Shown one piece after another: positions 48,380-56,185 of a DNA stretch of 64,000 bases. Below the pieces are notes generated by a model, which was not told where the DNA came from, did no database searches, and saw only the letters and a list, made by a program, of their open reading frames with translations. The position numbers and the translations under genes are program-made. The stretch covers positions 6,634,001-6,698,000 of the forward strand of contig OW818658.1 in NCBI GenBank assembly GCA_942492815.1, in the 5' to 3' direction. The number at the start of each line of letters is the position of its first letter. The stretch's first letter is position 1. The stretch is from JAEUWI01 sp942492815. Lineage in GTDB: Bacteria; Hydrogenedentota; Hydrogenedentia; Hydrogenedentales; JAEUWI01.

Positions 48380-49828
48380 TCAATTCGCGGTCTGGGCAGC
48401 GTTCTCGCTTTTGAAGTATTTGATGACGAACCACGTGGTAAGAATCGCCGATGCGGTGAAGATTCCGTGCACGAGGATCAGGGATGCGTGATGACCAAAC
48501 ATGGCCTCAAAACGCCCCACGCCATCTTCGGGAAAGAACAATCCCTTGTGCAAGAAGGAACGTGCGCAGCCGGACAGGTAGCAGGCCCATACGGCGAGCA
48601 AGAGTAGATTCTGCACGGGGCGCGGTCGATTCATGAAGTAGTAGACCAGCACGCCGATCACGGCGGCACAAAGCAGCGGGATAATCTGCTGCCAGGATTC
48701 CGCCAGGGTATACCCGAAGGCGTCGGGCGTGCCGAGGTCGCGCGTGTAATCGAGGACGGTGTGGTAGACGGTCAGTGTCACCGCCGCCTGTAGCGCCGCA
48801 TGGCGCGAATACATGCCAAAGATGCAGGTGATCGCGCCGATGCTCATGAAAATAAACAGCGCCGACAAGATTTGGGTAAGCACGGTATGATCGTCGCGAA
48901 AGTTGTCGGGCAGGGCGCCGAATAGCCATCGCCGTCCGAGTGTGATGAAGAAGAGATAGGCGAGAAAGGCCAAAAATACGGGCCAATTCGGTTCGGGGGC
49001 TTCACCTTCCTGGCCGGCTCTTTCGAGGTGTTCGCGGTTGAGCCAGGCGCACCAGCCGAGCGCGGCGCCAAAGACGAAACCGAAGGAGAACTCCATCATC
49101 TTCCACCAGCCCACCCATTGCCAGCTATCGGGGCCGAAGGCAAGCCAGAGGCAGCCACCGCCGAAGCCGATGGCCCCGCCGAGAGCGCCCCAGAGGGAAA
49201 ATCGAAGGGGTATGGCGAAGGCGTCTTTCGGACCAAGGGCGCGGAGCATGGCCAGGAGCGCTATCGGCGCGAATAGCAGTCCCGCCCACGATTCGCCGCG
49301 CGGTGGATCTTCGGGCGTCCCCACGGGGTGAGAAAAGTACAGCCAGGGATATTTGGGTTCATTGATGAATTGGACGGCTATGATAAACACGGGGATCGTT
49401 ATCAGCAGCGCGGTGATGACGGTCGAGCGTTTGTACTGCGTGCGGTCCAACCCGAGGCCAAGTACTGCGCCGCCGAGCAGTCCCCACACGCCGCCTTTCA
49501 CGATGCATCCAAGGACGCCCCACGCGCGCGTGTCCCACCCCTGAATTTCTTTGAACCGGTCCAATTCCCGTATCAATCCAAGGGTCTGTCCGTAGGTTTC
49601 CGTGCCGCCCTGGCCCACGCCCATGGCGCCGAAGACGGCTGCGATGACGGCCGTCTCCAACTTATAGCCCAGCAGCAGGCAGATGGACAGGGCGACGAAG
49701 ACGCCGGGTATCATGGCGCCCCAGGTGCCGCCGCCGATGTAGCCGCGCAATCCCCAGCCGAGGAGCATGGCGGTGGCGGGCAGCAGAACATAAAGCCAGG
49801 CGGGGTGATCGTTGCGCGTGTTCGTCAT
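48380..49828 (-). CDS. Polytopic membrane protein of unknown function
   Basis: The 482-residue protein starts at the ATG at 49828 behind AAAGGA. It has about eleven to twelve membrane helices, with Gly-rich loops such as GWGLRGYIGGGTWGAMIPG and GAMGVGQGGTETYGQTLGLI, and a charged mid-loop (REHLERAGQEGEAPEPNWP). The GGxxG pattern in the first helices resembles transporter folds, but I cannot place it in a known family. It lies 16 bp after the SDR stop in an apparent MDR-SDR-membrane protein operon, so sugar or sugar-acid transport is a reasonable guess. Confidence 0.75.
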   Translation of the reverse strand: MTNTRNDHPAWLYVLLPATAMLLGWGLRGYIGGGTWGAMIPGVFVALSICLLLGYKLETAVIAAVFGAMGVGQGGTETYGQTLGLIRELDRFKEIQGWDTRAWGVLGCIVKGGVWGLLGGAVLGLGLDRTQYKRSTVITALLITIPVFIIAVQFINEPKYPWLYFSHPVGTPEDPPRGESWAGLLFAPIALLAMLRALGPKDAFAIPLRFSLWGALGGAIGFGGGCLWLAFGPDSWQWVGWWKMMEFSFGFVFGAALGWCAWLNREHLERAGQEGEAPEPNWPVFLAFLAYLFFITLGRRWLFGALPDNFRDDHTVLTQILSALFIFMSIGAITCIFGMYSRHAALQAAVTLTVYHTVLDYTRDLGTPDAFGYTLAESWQQIIPLLCAAVIGVLVYYFMNRPRPVQNLLLLAVWACYLSGCARSFLHKGLFFPEDGVGRFEAMFGHHASLILVHGIFTASAILTTWFVIKYFKSENAAQTAN

Positions 49829-49844
49829 CGCGAGTCCTTTCGGT

Positions 49845-50627
49845 TTATACCGTGGCCTTCGTTGCTCCGGTGGATATTCCGCCGTCGACGAGGAGTGTTT
49901 GTCCGGTGATATAGGCGCTCGCATCCGATGCGAGAAAGACCACCGCGCCGTCGAGATCGTTCGGCTGTCCAGGGCGTTTCAAGGGGATGCGGTCACAAAT
50001 ATACTCGACCCACGCCTCGTTCTCATAAAGCACCTGATTCTGGGCGGTCTTGAACCAGCCGGGCGCGAGGCAATTGACCGTGATGCCATGGGCGCCCCAG
50101 TCGTCCGCGAGGCTCATGGTGAGCTGGCGCGTGCCGCCGCGGCTGGCGCAGTAGGGCCCGAGACCCGCATAGCCAAAGACGGAAGTCACCGAGCCGATGT
50201 TGATGATGCGTCCGCCGCCTTGCGCGATCATCTTGCGCGCTACGGCCTGCGCCACGAAGAAGGTGCCGCGCAGGTTGGTTTCGAGCACAAGATTCCAGTC
50301 GTCCCAGGTCACATCCAGGGCGGGCTTGCGCGCGTTGCAACCCGCGTTGTTCACGAGGATGTCGAGGCGGTCGTAGTGGGCGTGGGCCGATTCAACGGCG
50401 TGCTGGATGCTGGCGTGATCGCGCACATCGAGCGCCACGGGAAAGGCGCGACGACCCAGGGCCTCGATCTCCTGTTGGAAGGGTGCGAGGGTGCTCGCAT
50501 CGCGACTGGTGATGACCAGATCGGCTCCGGCGCGGGCCAGGGCGCGGCCCATGTATTGGCCGAGGCCACGGCTGGTGCCGGTGACCAGGGCGACTTTGCC
50601 GGTGAGGTCGAAGGGGTTGGGGGTCAT
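49845..50627 (-). CDS. SDR-family dehydrogenase (gluconate 5-dehydrogenase / KduD-like)
   Basis: The 260-residue enzyme is a classical short-chain dehydrogenase. The NAD(P) site is VALVTGTSRGLGQYM, with DVRDHAS and LVNNAGCN, the catalytic Ser in NIGSVTS and the Tyr in PYCASRGG. The usual Y-x3-K is Y-x3-R here, so the active-site Lys is replaced by Arg. NCLAPGWFKT and TGQTLLVDGG complete the fold. Its closest resemblance is to sugar-acid reductases of pectin and gluconate pathways. It lies between a zinc MDR and a membrane protein. Activity with the Arg substitution needs care. AGGAAAT precedes the ATG. Confidence 0.9.
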   Translation of the reverse strand: MTPNPFDLTGKVALVTGTSRGLGQYMGRALARAGADLVITSRDASTLAPFQQEIEALGRRAFPVALDVRDHASIQHAVESAHAHYDRLDILVNNAGCNARKPALDVTWDDWNLVLETNLRGTFFVAQAVARKMIAQGGGRIINIGSVTSVFGYAGLGPYCASRGGTRQLTMSLADDWGAHGITVNCLAPGWFKTAQNQVLYENEAWVEYICDRIPLKRPGQPNDLDGAVVFLASDASAYITGQTLLVDGGISTGATKATV

Positions 50628-50651
50628 GGGAATTTCCTGGATGTGGCGGAG

Positions 50652-50696
50652 CGCGTAGACAGAGTGGACCCAGTGGACGGGGTGGACGAAGTGGAC
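50652..50696. repeat. Tandem GTGGAC 9-bp repeat
   Basis: Four 9-bp units ending in GTGGAC (50661-50696), with a degenerate fifth (GCGTAGAC) before them. It lies between the MDR and SDR genes. Confidence 0.85.
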
Positions 50697-50712
50697 CGAT
50701 GTAACTCGCTGC

Positions 50713-51756
50713 TCATGAATCTACTCCTGGGCAAAGCACCACCTTCATCAAACCGGGCTCTTTGTTGTAGAGACGCTCGAACCAGGCCGCGCCTTCGGCC
50801 AGGGGGGCCACGGCACTCATCAGCGGCGACACATCGATGGCGCCTCGGGCAATCATGTCCAGGCAGGCGGGGTATTCGCCCTGGGACGCGCAGACGCCGA
50901 GCAGGGTGATCTCGCGGGTGACGGCGAGTTGCAGGGGAAAGTCGATCTTCGGCGACAGATTGCCCACGAGAGTGATGGAGCCGCCCTTGCGCACGCATTG
51001 GAAGGCGGAGGCCACGGTTGCGCCGATGCCCACGCACTCGAAGGCGCGATCCGCGCCGCGACCTTGAGTGAGCGACAAGACCTCATCCGCGAGGGTTTCC
51101 GAGCCCGCGCTAAAGCCGTGGTCCGCGCCGAGGGTCTTTGCCAGAGCGAGTTTGTTGTCTTCCACGTCGACGGCGATGATCGTGCCGCAACCCGCGACGC
51201 GCAGGGCCTGGATCACCAGCAGTCCGATCATGCCCGCGCCGTAAACGACAACGGAATCGTTGAGCGCCATCGGTGTGCGGTTGACCGCATGAAAGGCGAT
51301 GGACACGGGCTCGACCATCGCGGCCTTTTCGAATGACAGGTCGTCGGGCAGGCGATAGAGAATGTGTTGCGGCACCACGACATAGTCGGCGAACGCGCCA
51401 TGCTGGCGGTAGTCCTCGCAGGAGACACCAAGCACGCGGCGATTGTCACAGAGGTTGATCTCGCCGCGACGGCAGAAGAAGCACGCACCGCAGGAGATGG
51501 TGGAGTCGAAGGTGACGCGATCATCTACGGACCATCCGCGCACGTTCGCTCCCACGGCGGCTATGGTGCCGGCCGCCTCATGGCCCATGATGATGGGCGG
51601 GCGGCGTCGGCCTGTGGAACCATCCATGCCGTGGACATCGCTGCCGCAGATGCCGCATGCGGCGACGGCGATGAGCACATCGTCGGGGCCCGGCGCGGGA
51701 TCGGGCGCGGTGGTATAGGCGAATCTTTTGTAGTCTTCGAGGATCAGGGCTTGCAT
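50713..51756 (-). CDS. Zinc-dependent MDR alcohol/polyol dehydrogenase
   Basis: The 347-residue enzyme has the catalytic zinc site CGICGSDVHG and MGHEAAG, and the structural zinc site CGACFFCRRGEINLC (C-x2-C-x2-C-x7-C). The Rossmann segment is VVVYGAGMIGLLVIQAL with an Asp in IAVDVE, indicating NAD preference. Family members oxidise polyols, sugars or L-threonine. In an operon with a sugar-acid SDR it probably acts on a sugar derivative. A TATACT box sits only 9 bp before the ATG, which would give a nearly leaderless message if used, but no good -35 accompanies it. Confidence 0.93.
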   Translation of the reverse strand: MQALILEDYKRFAYTTAPDPAPGPDDVLIAVAACGICGSDVHGMDGSTGRRRPPIIMGHEAAGTIAAVGANVRGWSVDDRVTFDSTISCGACFFCRRGEINLCDNRRVLGVSCEDYRQHGAFADYVVVPQHILYRLPDDLSFEKAAMVEPVSIAFHAVNRTPMALNDSVVVYGAGMIGLLVIQALRVAGCGTIIAVDVEDNKLALAKTLGADHGFSAGSETLADEVLSLTQGRGADRAFECVGIGATVASAFQCVRKGGSITLVGNLSPKIDFPLQLAVTREITLLGVCASQGEYPACLDMIARGAIDVSPLMSAVAPLAEGAAWFERLYNKEPGLMKVVLCPGVDS

Positions 51757-51789
51757 GGGGAGAAGAGTATACCTTGCAATTGTAAAGAA

Positions 51790-51859
51790 TGGGTCTTATG
51801 AGTCGTAAAGGCTGTTCTCACTGGACCCATAAGACTTATACGACCTATTAGGCCCATTC
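51790..51859. repeat. GACCCATNN 9-bp repeat with inverted left arm
   Basis: GACCCATAA, GACTTATAC, GACCTATTA and GGCCCATTC (51824-51859) are 9-bp units. A partial inverted copy (GGGTCTTATGAGTCGTAA) precedes them. It lies between the MDR start and the transporter stop. Confidence 0.82.
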
Positions 51860-51876
51860 CAACTCGACGCCATCTC

Positions 51877-53313
51877 CTATAGATAGCCGGCCAACGTGGT
51901 CACCAGTATTTCGACTAACTTAAACACCAGAACGAATCCAAACAACAGAAACGCCGCCGCCAACCCCACGCCGATGATCGGGCTTGGCTTCACCAGGTTG
52001 CGCAGCTCCTCGCGAAAGAACTTCGGCATCACACGATAGAGCACCCAACCCACCACGGCGGCCTGGATGGGCGTTAGCAGCACGCCCTCCAGCACGGCGC
52101 TCATCATCACCAGGAACACCGGCTTGTGGCCCTGATAGTAGATGATGAGCATGTTTGATACACCGATGAGCAGGAGGATGCCCCGGAACTGGTGCTTCCA
52201 CTCAACGCGCTGAGTCACGGGAAACAGCAGCCGCGTACAATCGGCCAGCAGCCGGGGCCAGCCTGCAAACTGCCCCATCATGGTGCTGATCATGGCGGCG
52301 AGTCCGGCGATAATAAACAGGAAGGCGCCGATGCGGCCCCCCTGCTCGCTGAAGATGTTGGAAAGCTGAAAAGCCACGTCGGCGCCGTCGGGCGCAATTT
52401 GCTTCGGCCCCAGGATCCCCGCGCCCGCGAGCATAAAGGCCATGGTGACGAGGATGCCGAGGATGACCGCCGTGGAGGCATCGACCGTTACCGCGCGCCG
52501 CCACCCCCGGATGCGCTTCAGGTCGCCCTCGTCGAGCGATGCGAGTTGCGCTTCATCCAGCGGCTTTCCGTAGCCCCGATCTTTGGTCATGCCGTAGCCT
52601 GCGCCGATCACCCAGTAGGTGTACCACACCTGACTGGCAAAGCCGCCGGCGGCCCAGCCGAAGAGGGGCATGATCTCTCGCCACGGCTCCGTGGAGATGC
52701 CGAGTTCCACGGCCCAGGGGGGCGTCTGGGGCAGATTGAAGCCGAAGACACCGTGGAGCACAGTTCCGATACCGGGCCAGGTGGTGACGGCGACGGCGAC
52801 GGTGCCCACGATGATGGCGAGCACCAACAGAGACATCATTTGCTTGAAGGGGCCAAAGGCGTCGCACCACGAGACGGCGATCACCAGAATGACCGCCAGT
52901 GCCGCAAAGATGGCCGACGGAACACCGGGGATCAGATTGTTCGCGAAGGCACCAGCCACACTGGCCACCGCCGCGGTCGAAAACGAGCTGGCGCAAATCT
53001 GCCCGACGAAGACCGGCCAGATGACCCAGTTGCGCGGGCCGGGCGCGCGACCGAGCATGTCTACCATGCCTTCGCCCGTGGTTACGGTGTAATGGGCGCC
53101 GGCCAGGCCGATCCAGTACTTGGTGAAAATGGCCATCACCGGCACCCAGAGGATGGCGGCGCCGAAGATGGCGCCAGCCCGCGTGGAGAGGATCACCTCG
53201 CCCGAGCCGATGTATTCCCCGCACCAGACGAGGCCGGGTCCGATGGCCAGCAGCAGCATCCAGCCGCGCGGCGGAACGGCAACCGCATTGGATTTTTCGT
53301 GATGATTCGTCAT
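51877..53313 (-). CDS. Nramp-related membrane transporter
   Basis: The 478-residue protein starts at the ATG at 53313 and has about eleven to twelve helices of the LeuT/Nramp fold. TM1 reads LAIGPGLVWCGEYIGSGEVI followed by LSTRAGA, recognisable as Nramp-related, but the DPGN metal motif is replaced by IGSGE. Other features are FGPFKQMMSLLVLAIIVGTV and LAAMISTMMGQFAGWPRLLA. Loss of the Asp-Asn pair suggests it does not move manganese or iron in the standard way; the substrate is unknown. Similar proteins in PVC genomes are often annotated simply as Nramp family. It is the first gene upstream of the MDR-SDR set. Confidence 0.85.
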   Translation of the reverse strand: MTNHHEKSNAVAVPPRGWMLLLAIGPGLVWCGEYIGSGEVILSTRAGAIFGAAILWVPVMAIFTKYWIGLAGAHYTVTTGEGMVDMLGRAPGPRNWVIWPVFVGQICASSFSTAAVASVAGAFANNLIPGVPSAIFAALAVILVIAVSWCDAFGPFKQMMSLLVLAIIVGTVAVAVTTWPGIGTVLHGVFGFNLPQTPPWAVELGISTEPWREIMPLFGWAAGGFASQVWYTYWVIGAGYGMTKDRGYGKPLDEAQLASLDEGDLKRIRGWRRAVTVDASTAVILGILVTMAFMLAGAGILGPKQIAPDGADVAFQLSNIFSEQGGRIGAFLFIIAGLAAMISTMMGQFAGWPRLLADCTRLLFPVTQRVEWKHQFRGILLLIGVSNMLIIYYQGHKPVFLVMMSAVLEGVLLTPIQAAVVGWVLYRVMPKFFREELRNLVKPSPIIGVGLAAAFLLFGFVLVFKLVEILVTTLAGYL

Positions 53314-53426
53314 GGTGGTGCGCTCTCTCCCTGCCCGGCCAGACCCATGCGCGGGGTACCCGCGCAAAACCCGCTAAGCTTATCGGAACCGGGGCCGGGT
53401 ATCAATCTTCATCCGGCGCGTGCTGA

Positions 53427-53456
53427 TTGCAACATCCCCCGCCCGCACTTCATAAT
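53427..53456 (+). promoter_or_regulatory. Candidate promoter of the small-protein / amphi-Trp genes
   Basis: TTGCAA (53427-53432), an 18-bp spacer and CATAAT (53451-53456) lie 52 bp before the ATG of the 39-residue gene. Confidence 0.6.
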
Positions 53457-53508
53457 GGGAGGGAGTCCACAAGGCACCACGGGGCCAGGCCCCTTGAAAG
53501 GAACGACA

Positions 53509-53628
53509 ATGAAACACATTACCACCCTGACACAGGCACCCAAGCCCGCCGAATCCATCTTCCGCGCCATGCTTGAGACCAAGCGCGAGTTGATGGAAGA
53601 CAACTCCTTGTTGAAGCAACTTTTCTGA
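53509..53628 (+). CDS. Small protein of 39 residues, unknown function
   Basis: The ATG at 53509 has AAAGGAA (53497-53503) at 5-bp spacing, and the frame ends in TGA at 53628. The product starts MKHITTLTQAPKPAESIFR and ends EDNSLLKQLF; it is a soluble, amphipathic-looking helix with no Cys and no membrane segment. The promoter, ribosome site and following amphi-Trp gene (27 bp later) argue that it is real and cotranscribed. It is short enough to be missed by gene finders. Function unknown. Confidence 0.6.
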   Translation: MKHITTLTQAPKPAESIFRAMLETKRELMEDNSLLKQLF

Positions 53629-53655
53629 TCGAAGCGCATACTCAGGGGACCCTTG

Positions 53656-53880
53656 ATGAGCAACAAGAGCGAACGCGATATCGAAAAGGTTTACTCCACC
53701 GCCGACTACGTGGCCAAATTGCGCAGGCTGGCCGACGCTTTGGAGTCGGGCGACACGTTTGAAATCCAGATCGCCGGCGAGCACATCTACGTGCCCGTGC
53801 GCGCGGAATTCAGCATCGAGCACGAGCGCGGCGAGGACGAGGAAGAGATCGAGTTCCAGATTCGCTGGAAGCACGAATAG
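53656..53880 (+). CDS. amphi-Trp domain protein
   Basis: The 74-residue acidic protein starts at the ATG at 53656, with AGGGGAC upstream. It has the layout of the small amphi-Trp family: a helical N-terminus (YVAKLRRLADALESGDTFEI) followed by strands with alternating acidic and hydrophobic residues ending in IEFQIRWKHE, where the final Trp-containing strand defines the family. Members are cytoplasmic and uncharacterised. It is probably cotranscribed with the 39-residue protein. Confidence 0.85.
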   Translation: MSNKSERDIEKVYSTADYVAKLRRLADALESGDTFEIQIAGEHIYVPVRAEFSIEHERGEDEEEIEFQIRWKHE

Positions 53881-53963
53881 AGAACAGGAACCCACGCGAT
53901 AGCAGGAACCCGGCGTCACCGTCGAAAATATTTATCCAATACCCTTGCGAAAGCGCCCATCGG

Positions 53964-56024
53964 TTACTGTTCCAGGCCCAGCCGCCGCGTGAGGAACTCA
54001 TCCATCGCGCGGCAGGCACCTTGCAGGCTGGCATCTATGGAAATCGGGTTCAATCTGCGCTCCTTGAGACGCGCGATGCCTTTGACGTGTTCTTCGTGCA
54101 ATTTATCCAAGGTCAAACTTGGACGGTTTTGAGTGAGAATTCGAAGGCTGCGAAAACTGCCTTCACTCTCCCCTGTAGTGGTGATCAGCAGCGTTGCGTC
54201 GTCAAACAGGGTGTAGAAATCAAGCCATGTCGTTCCTGCGGATTGGGCATGGTAAAAGCCAAAGGTCCCTTTCGCCCGATTGGCATAGCAGCGGCGTATG
54301 CCCGGTTCGGCGCGCTCGCAAACGACCGCGCCAGCACAGATAAAGCCGAGCGTCTCCATCGTATCATCCACGTGCTTGAAATTCTGTGCGGCCTTTCTCA
54401 TGTCTCTATCCATACCGCGAGCGCTATAGTCCGCTTGGAAAAAGCGGCTTGCCTGGCCATTGAGCACAATACAGTTCGAAGCGGGCTGGGCAAACTCCCA
54501 CGCGGTCTTGGCGTCGAGCTCCTTGACGCGCTTCAGGAGATTGACCTGGCGAAGATCGAACGCGGAGAAGTCCCACCGGTGCGCGAATCGATGGCGGAAC
54601 AACAACTGGCCGATGCTTTCTGCTTCGGCCGCTTCTCGGGGACACAGCGTAAGTCCGTCGCGCCGGGGCGGTGACTTGTAAAACACACAATGGCCCGATG
54701 CCGCAAGCAATAAGGCTCTCATCTCGTGCTCGTCCCGCATGACTTGCGGTTTCCGTGCCTCTGCCGTTCGAAATAAGGCAAGCAGGCCGTCCATGTCGTC
54801 GCCGACCAGCGGCAGCGAGGCCGCCTCAAGACGCCATTGATCACCCTCCACTTGTCCCGACAAGCGCATATGCTCATGTGCGCCACTGAGGTGGAGTTCA
54901 AGGCGTGCGCCTGGCGGGAGCTGTGTAAGCAGCCCGCCCAGGCGGAACCGTTCTTTGCGCGCGCATTGATGTGGGCCGCTCCCGACAAACAGACTGGCAC
55001 CATCAGGTAAGGGTGTGTAGGCGGCGTAAGGCGGTATCCACGCCGAAGGGCGCTCCAATGGTCTGTCTGATCGCATCCGCGCAACGCATTCGGTGCGATT
55101 GTCCTGATAGTCCACGCATCGTATGAGGAGAAACACCTCCGCCAGCGGAACGAAAAACGGCCCCGCTTCAATCTCGTACAACGGGAGTGCACCCGCGACC
55201 TCGACGACCTCTGCCGCAGGGTTCTCGCGCAACTCCATTCCAGGAAGCATCCTCCGGCCAATCAATTTCTTTTCAATAGATGGAGCGAGTCCGAGGTGGC
55301 GGAGAAAGCGCAACAAATTACCCGACGACTGTTCGAGCTCACCGAAAATAAGGCTTTCCCCGGTGAGCATCTGAGTAACCTCGCGGCGATTATGGGGGAT
55401 CTCGAAACACTTCAACGCATCGGCGATGTATGCGGCATGTCGGGCGAGAAATTCGTGATAGACCTCGTCGTTGGGCAGTTCCGCCAGTGTCGACGCCAGC
55501 GATGGGGGCAGCGTAATATCACAATGCTGAAACGTGTCCGCGATATACGCAGCCACACTTGGCTGGGGCCTCTGGTCGCGGTTTTCGCGATAGGCGTCGA
55601 AGCTCTCGTCCGAAAATTCGAGGGGAGCGAGGGATGAAGGAGGTACAAGATAGTGATGAATGAGTTCGACCAGGGCCGGTGTGCGCAAGATGGCGAAAGG
55701 CTCTTCTTCGTCATCCGCCGTGCAGATGCTTCCCGGTTCGCGCTCAATCCAGTGATATACGTGCATCGTATCGAAGGGCTGTTCGGCTAGTTTGCGGAGG
55801 TGGAGCCGCCAACGCCGCGGGTACTCTTCGGTCACGAGGAGACACGGTCCCTCCAACGTGTCCAAGCTTCTCAAGGGTGATGGCGTACCCGGGACGAGTA
55901 CGGGAACATAGGCCCAACACCAGCCGTTGGCCTCTTCAACTTGCAGCAGGAGCCTGGGTGAAAGCGCGGTGGCAAGGGCTTCCGGTGTGGTATTGCGCGC
56001 GCCGACGATGTAGCTGTGGATCAC
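53964..56024 (-). CDS. Large orphan protein of unknown function
   Basis: The 686-residue protein starts at GTG (56024) with AAAGAG upstream. It has no signal peptide, membrane helix or motif I recognise. The sequence is mixed alpha/beta with scattered Cys and His (VYHWIEREPGSICTADDEEE, VGSGPHQCARKERF, LICAG-like FICAGAVVCERAEPGIRRCY). A mid-region GGLLTQLPPGARLELHLSGA and a C-terminal WLDFYTLFDDATLLITTTGE are distinctive. Codon use looks less GC-biased at third positions than in the neighbours, hinting at acquisition by transfer. Neighbours on both sides are unrelated. I assign no function. Confidence 0.7.
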   Translation of the reverse strand: MIHSYIVGARNTTPEALATALSPRLLLQVEEANGWCWAYVPVLVPGTPSPLRSLDTLEGPCLLVTEEYPRRWRLHLRKLAEQPFDTMHVYHWIEREPGSICTADDEEEPFAILRTPALVELIHHYLVPPSSLAPLEFSDESFDAYRENRDQRPQPSVAAYIADTFQHCDITLPPSLASTLAELPNDEVYHEFLARHAAYIADALKCFEIPHNRREVTQMLTGESLIFGELEQSSGNLLRFLRHLGLAPSIEKKLIGRRMLPGMELRENPAAEVVEVAGALPLYEIEAGPFFVPLAEVFLLIRCVDYQDNRTECVARMRSDRPLERPSAWIPPYAAYTPLPDGASLFVGSGPHQCARKERFRLGGLLTQLPPGARLELHLSGAHEHMRLSGQVEGDQWRLEAASLPLVGDDMDGLLALFRTAEARKPQVMRDEHEMRALLLAASGHCVFYKSPPRRDGLTLCPREAAEAESIGQLLFRHRFAHRWDFSAFDLRQVNLLKRVKELDAKTAWEFAQPASNCIVLNGQASRFFQADYSARGMDRDMRKAAQNFKHVDDTMETLGFICAGAVVCERAEPGIRRCYANRAKGTFGFYHAQSAGTTWLDFYTLFDDATLLITTTGESEGSFRSLRILTQNRPSLTLDKLHEEHVKGIARLKERRLNPISIDASLQGACRAMDEFLTRRLGLEQ

Positions 56025-56107
56025 GTTTGACTCTTTCGTGCCGCGGGAGATTCGATGTTGGCGTTGATAACCTGTTCGGGCTGGAGTGTATGCGCCAATT
56101 TACCAGT

Positions 56108-56155
56108 CCAACAAGAATCGGGGCAAGCGGGGATTGGACTCCACGCTTACCCCGA
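56108..56155 (-). terminator. Probable terminator of the acyl-activation cassette
   Basis: Arms 56118-56129 and 56144-56155 pair over 12 bp with one mismatch. On the minus strand a moderately T-rich GATTCTTGTTGG follows. It lies 30 bp past the dehydrogenase stop. Confidence 0.5.
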
Positions 56156-56185
56156 CTATACGTCGTTGCAATTTTCGCTTTCCGC

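Noticed and set aside
52192..53508. Long plus-strand frame running into the 39-residue gene
   Set aside because: It is antisense to the transporter; only its last 40 codons, from the ATG with a ribosome site, are believable.
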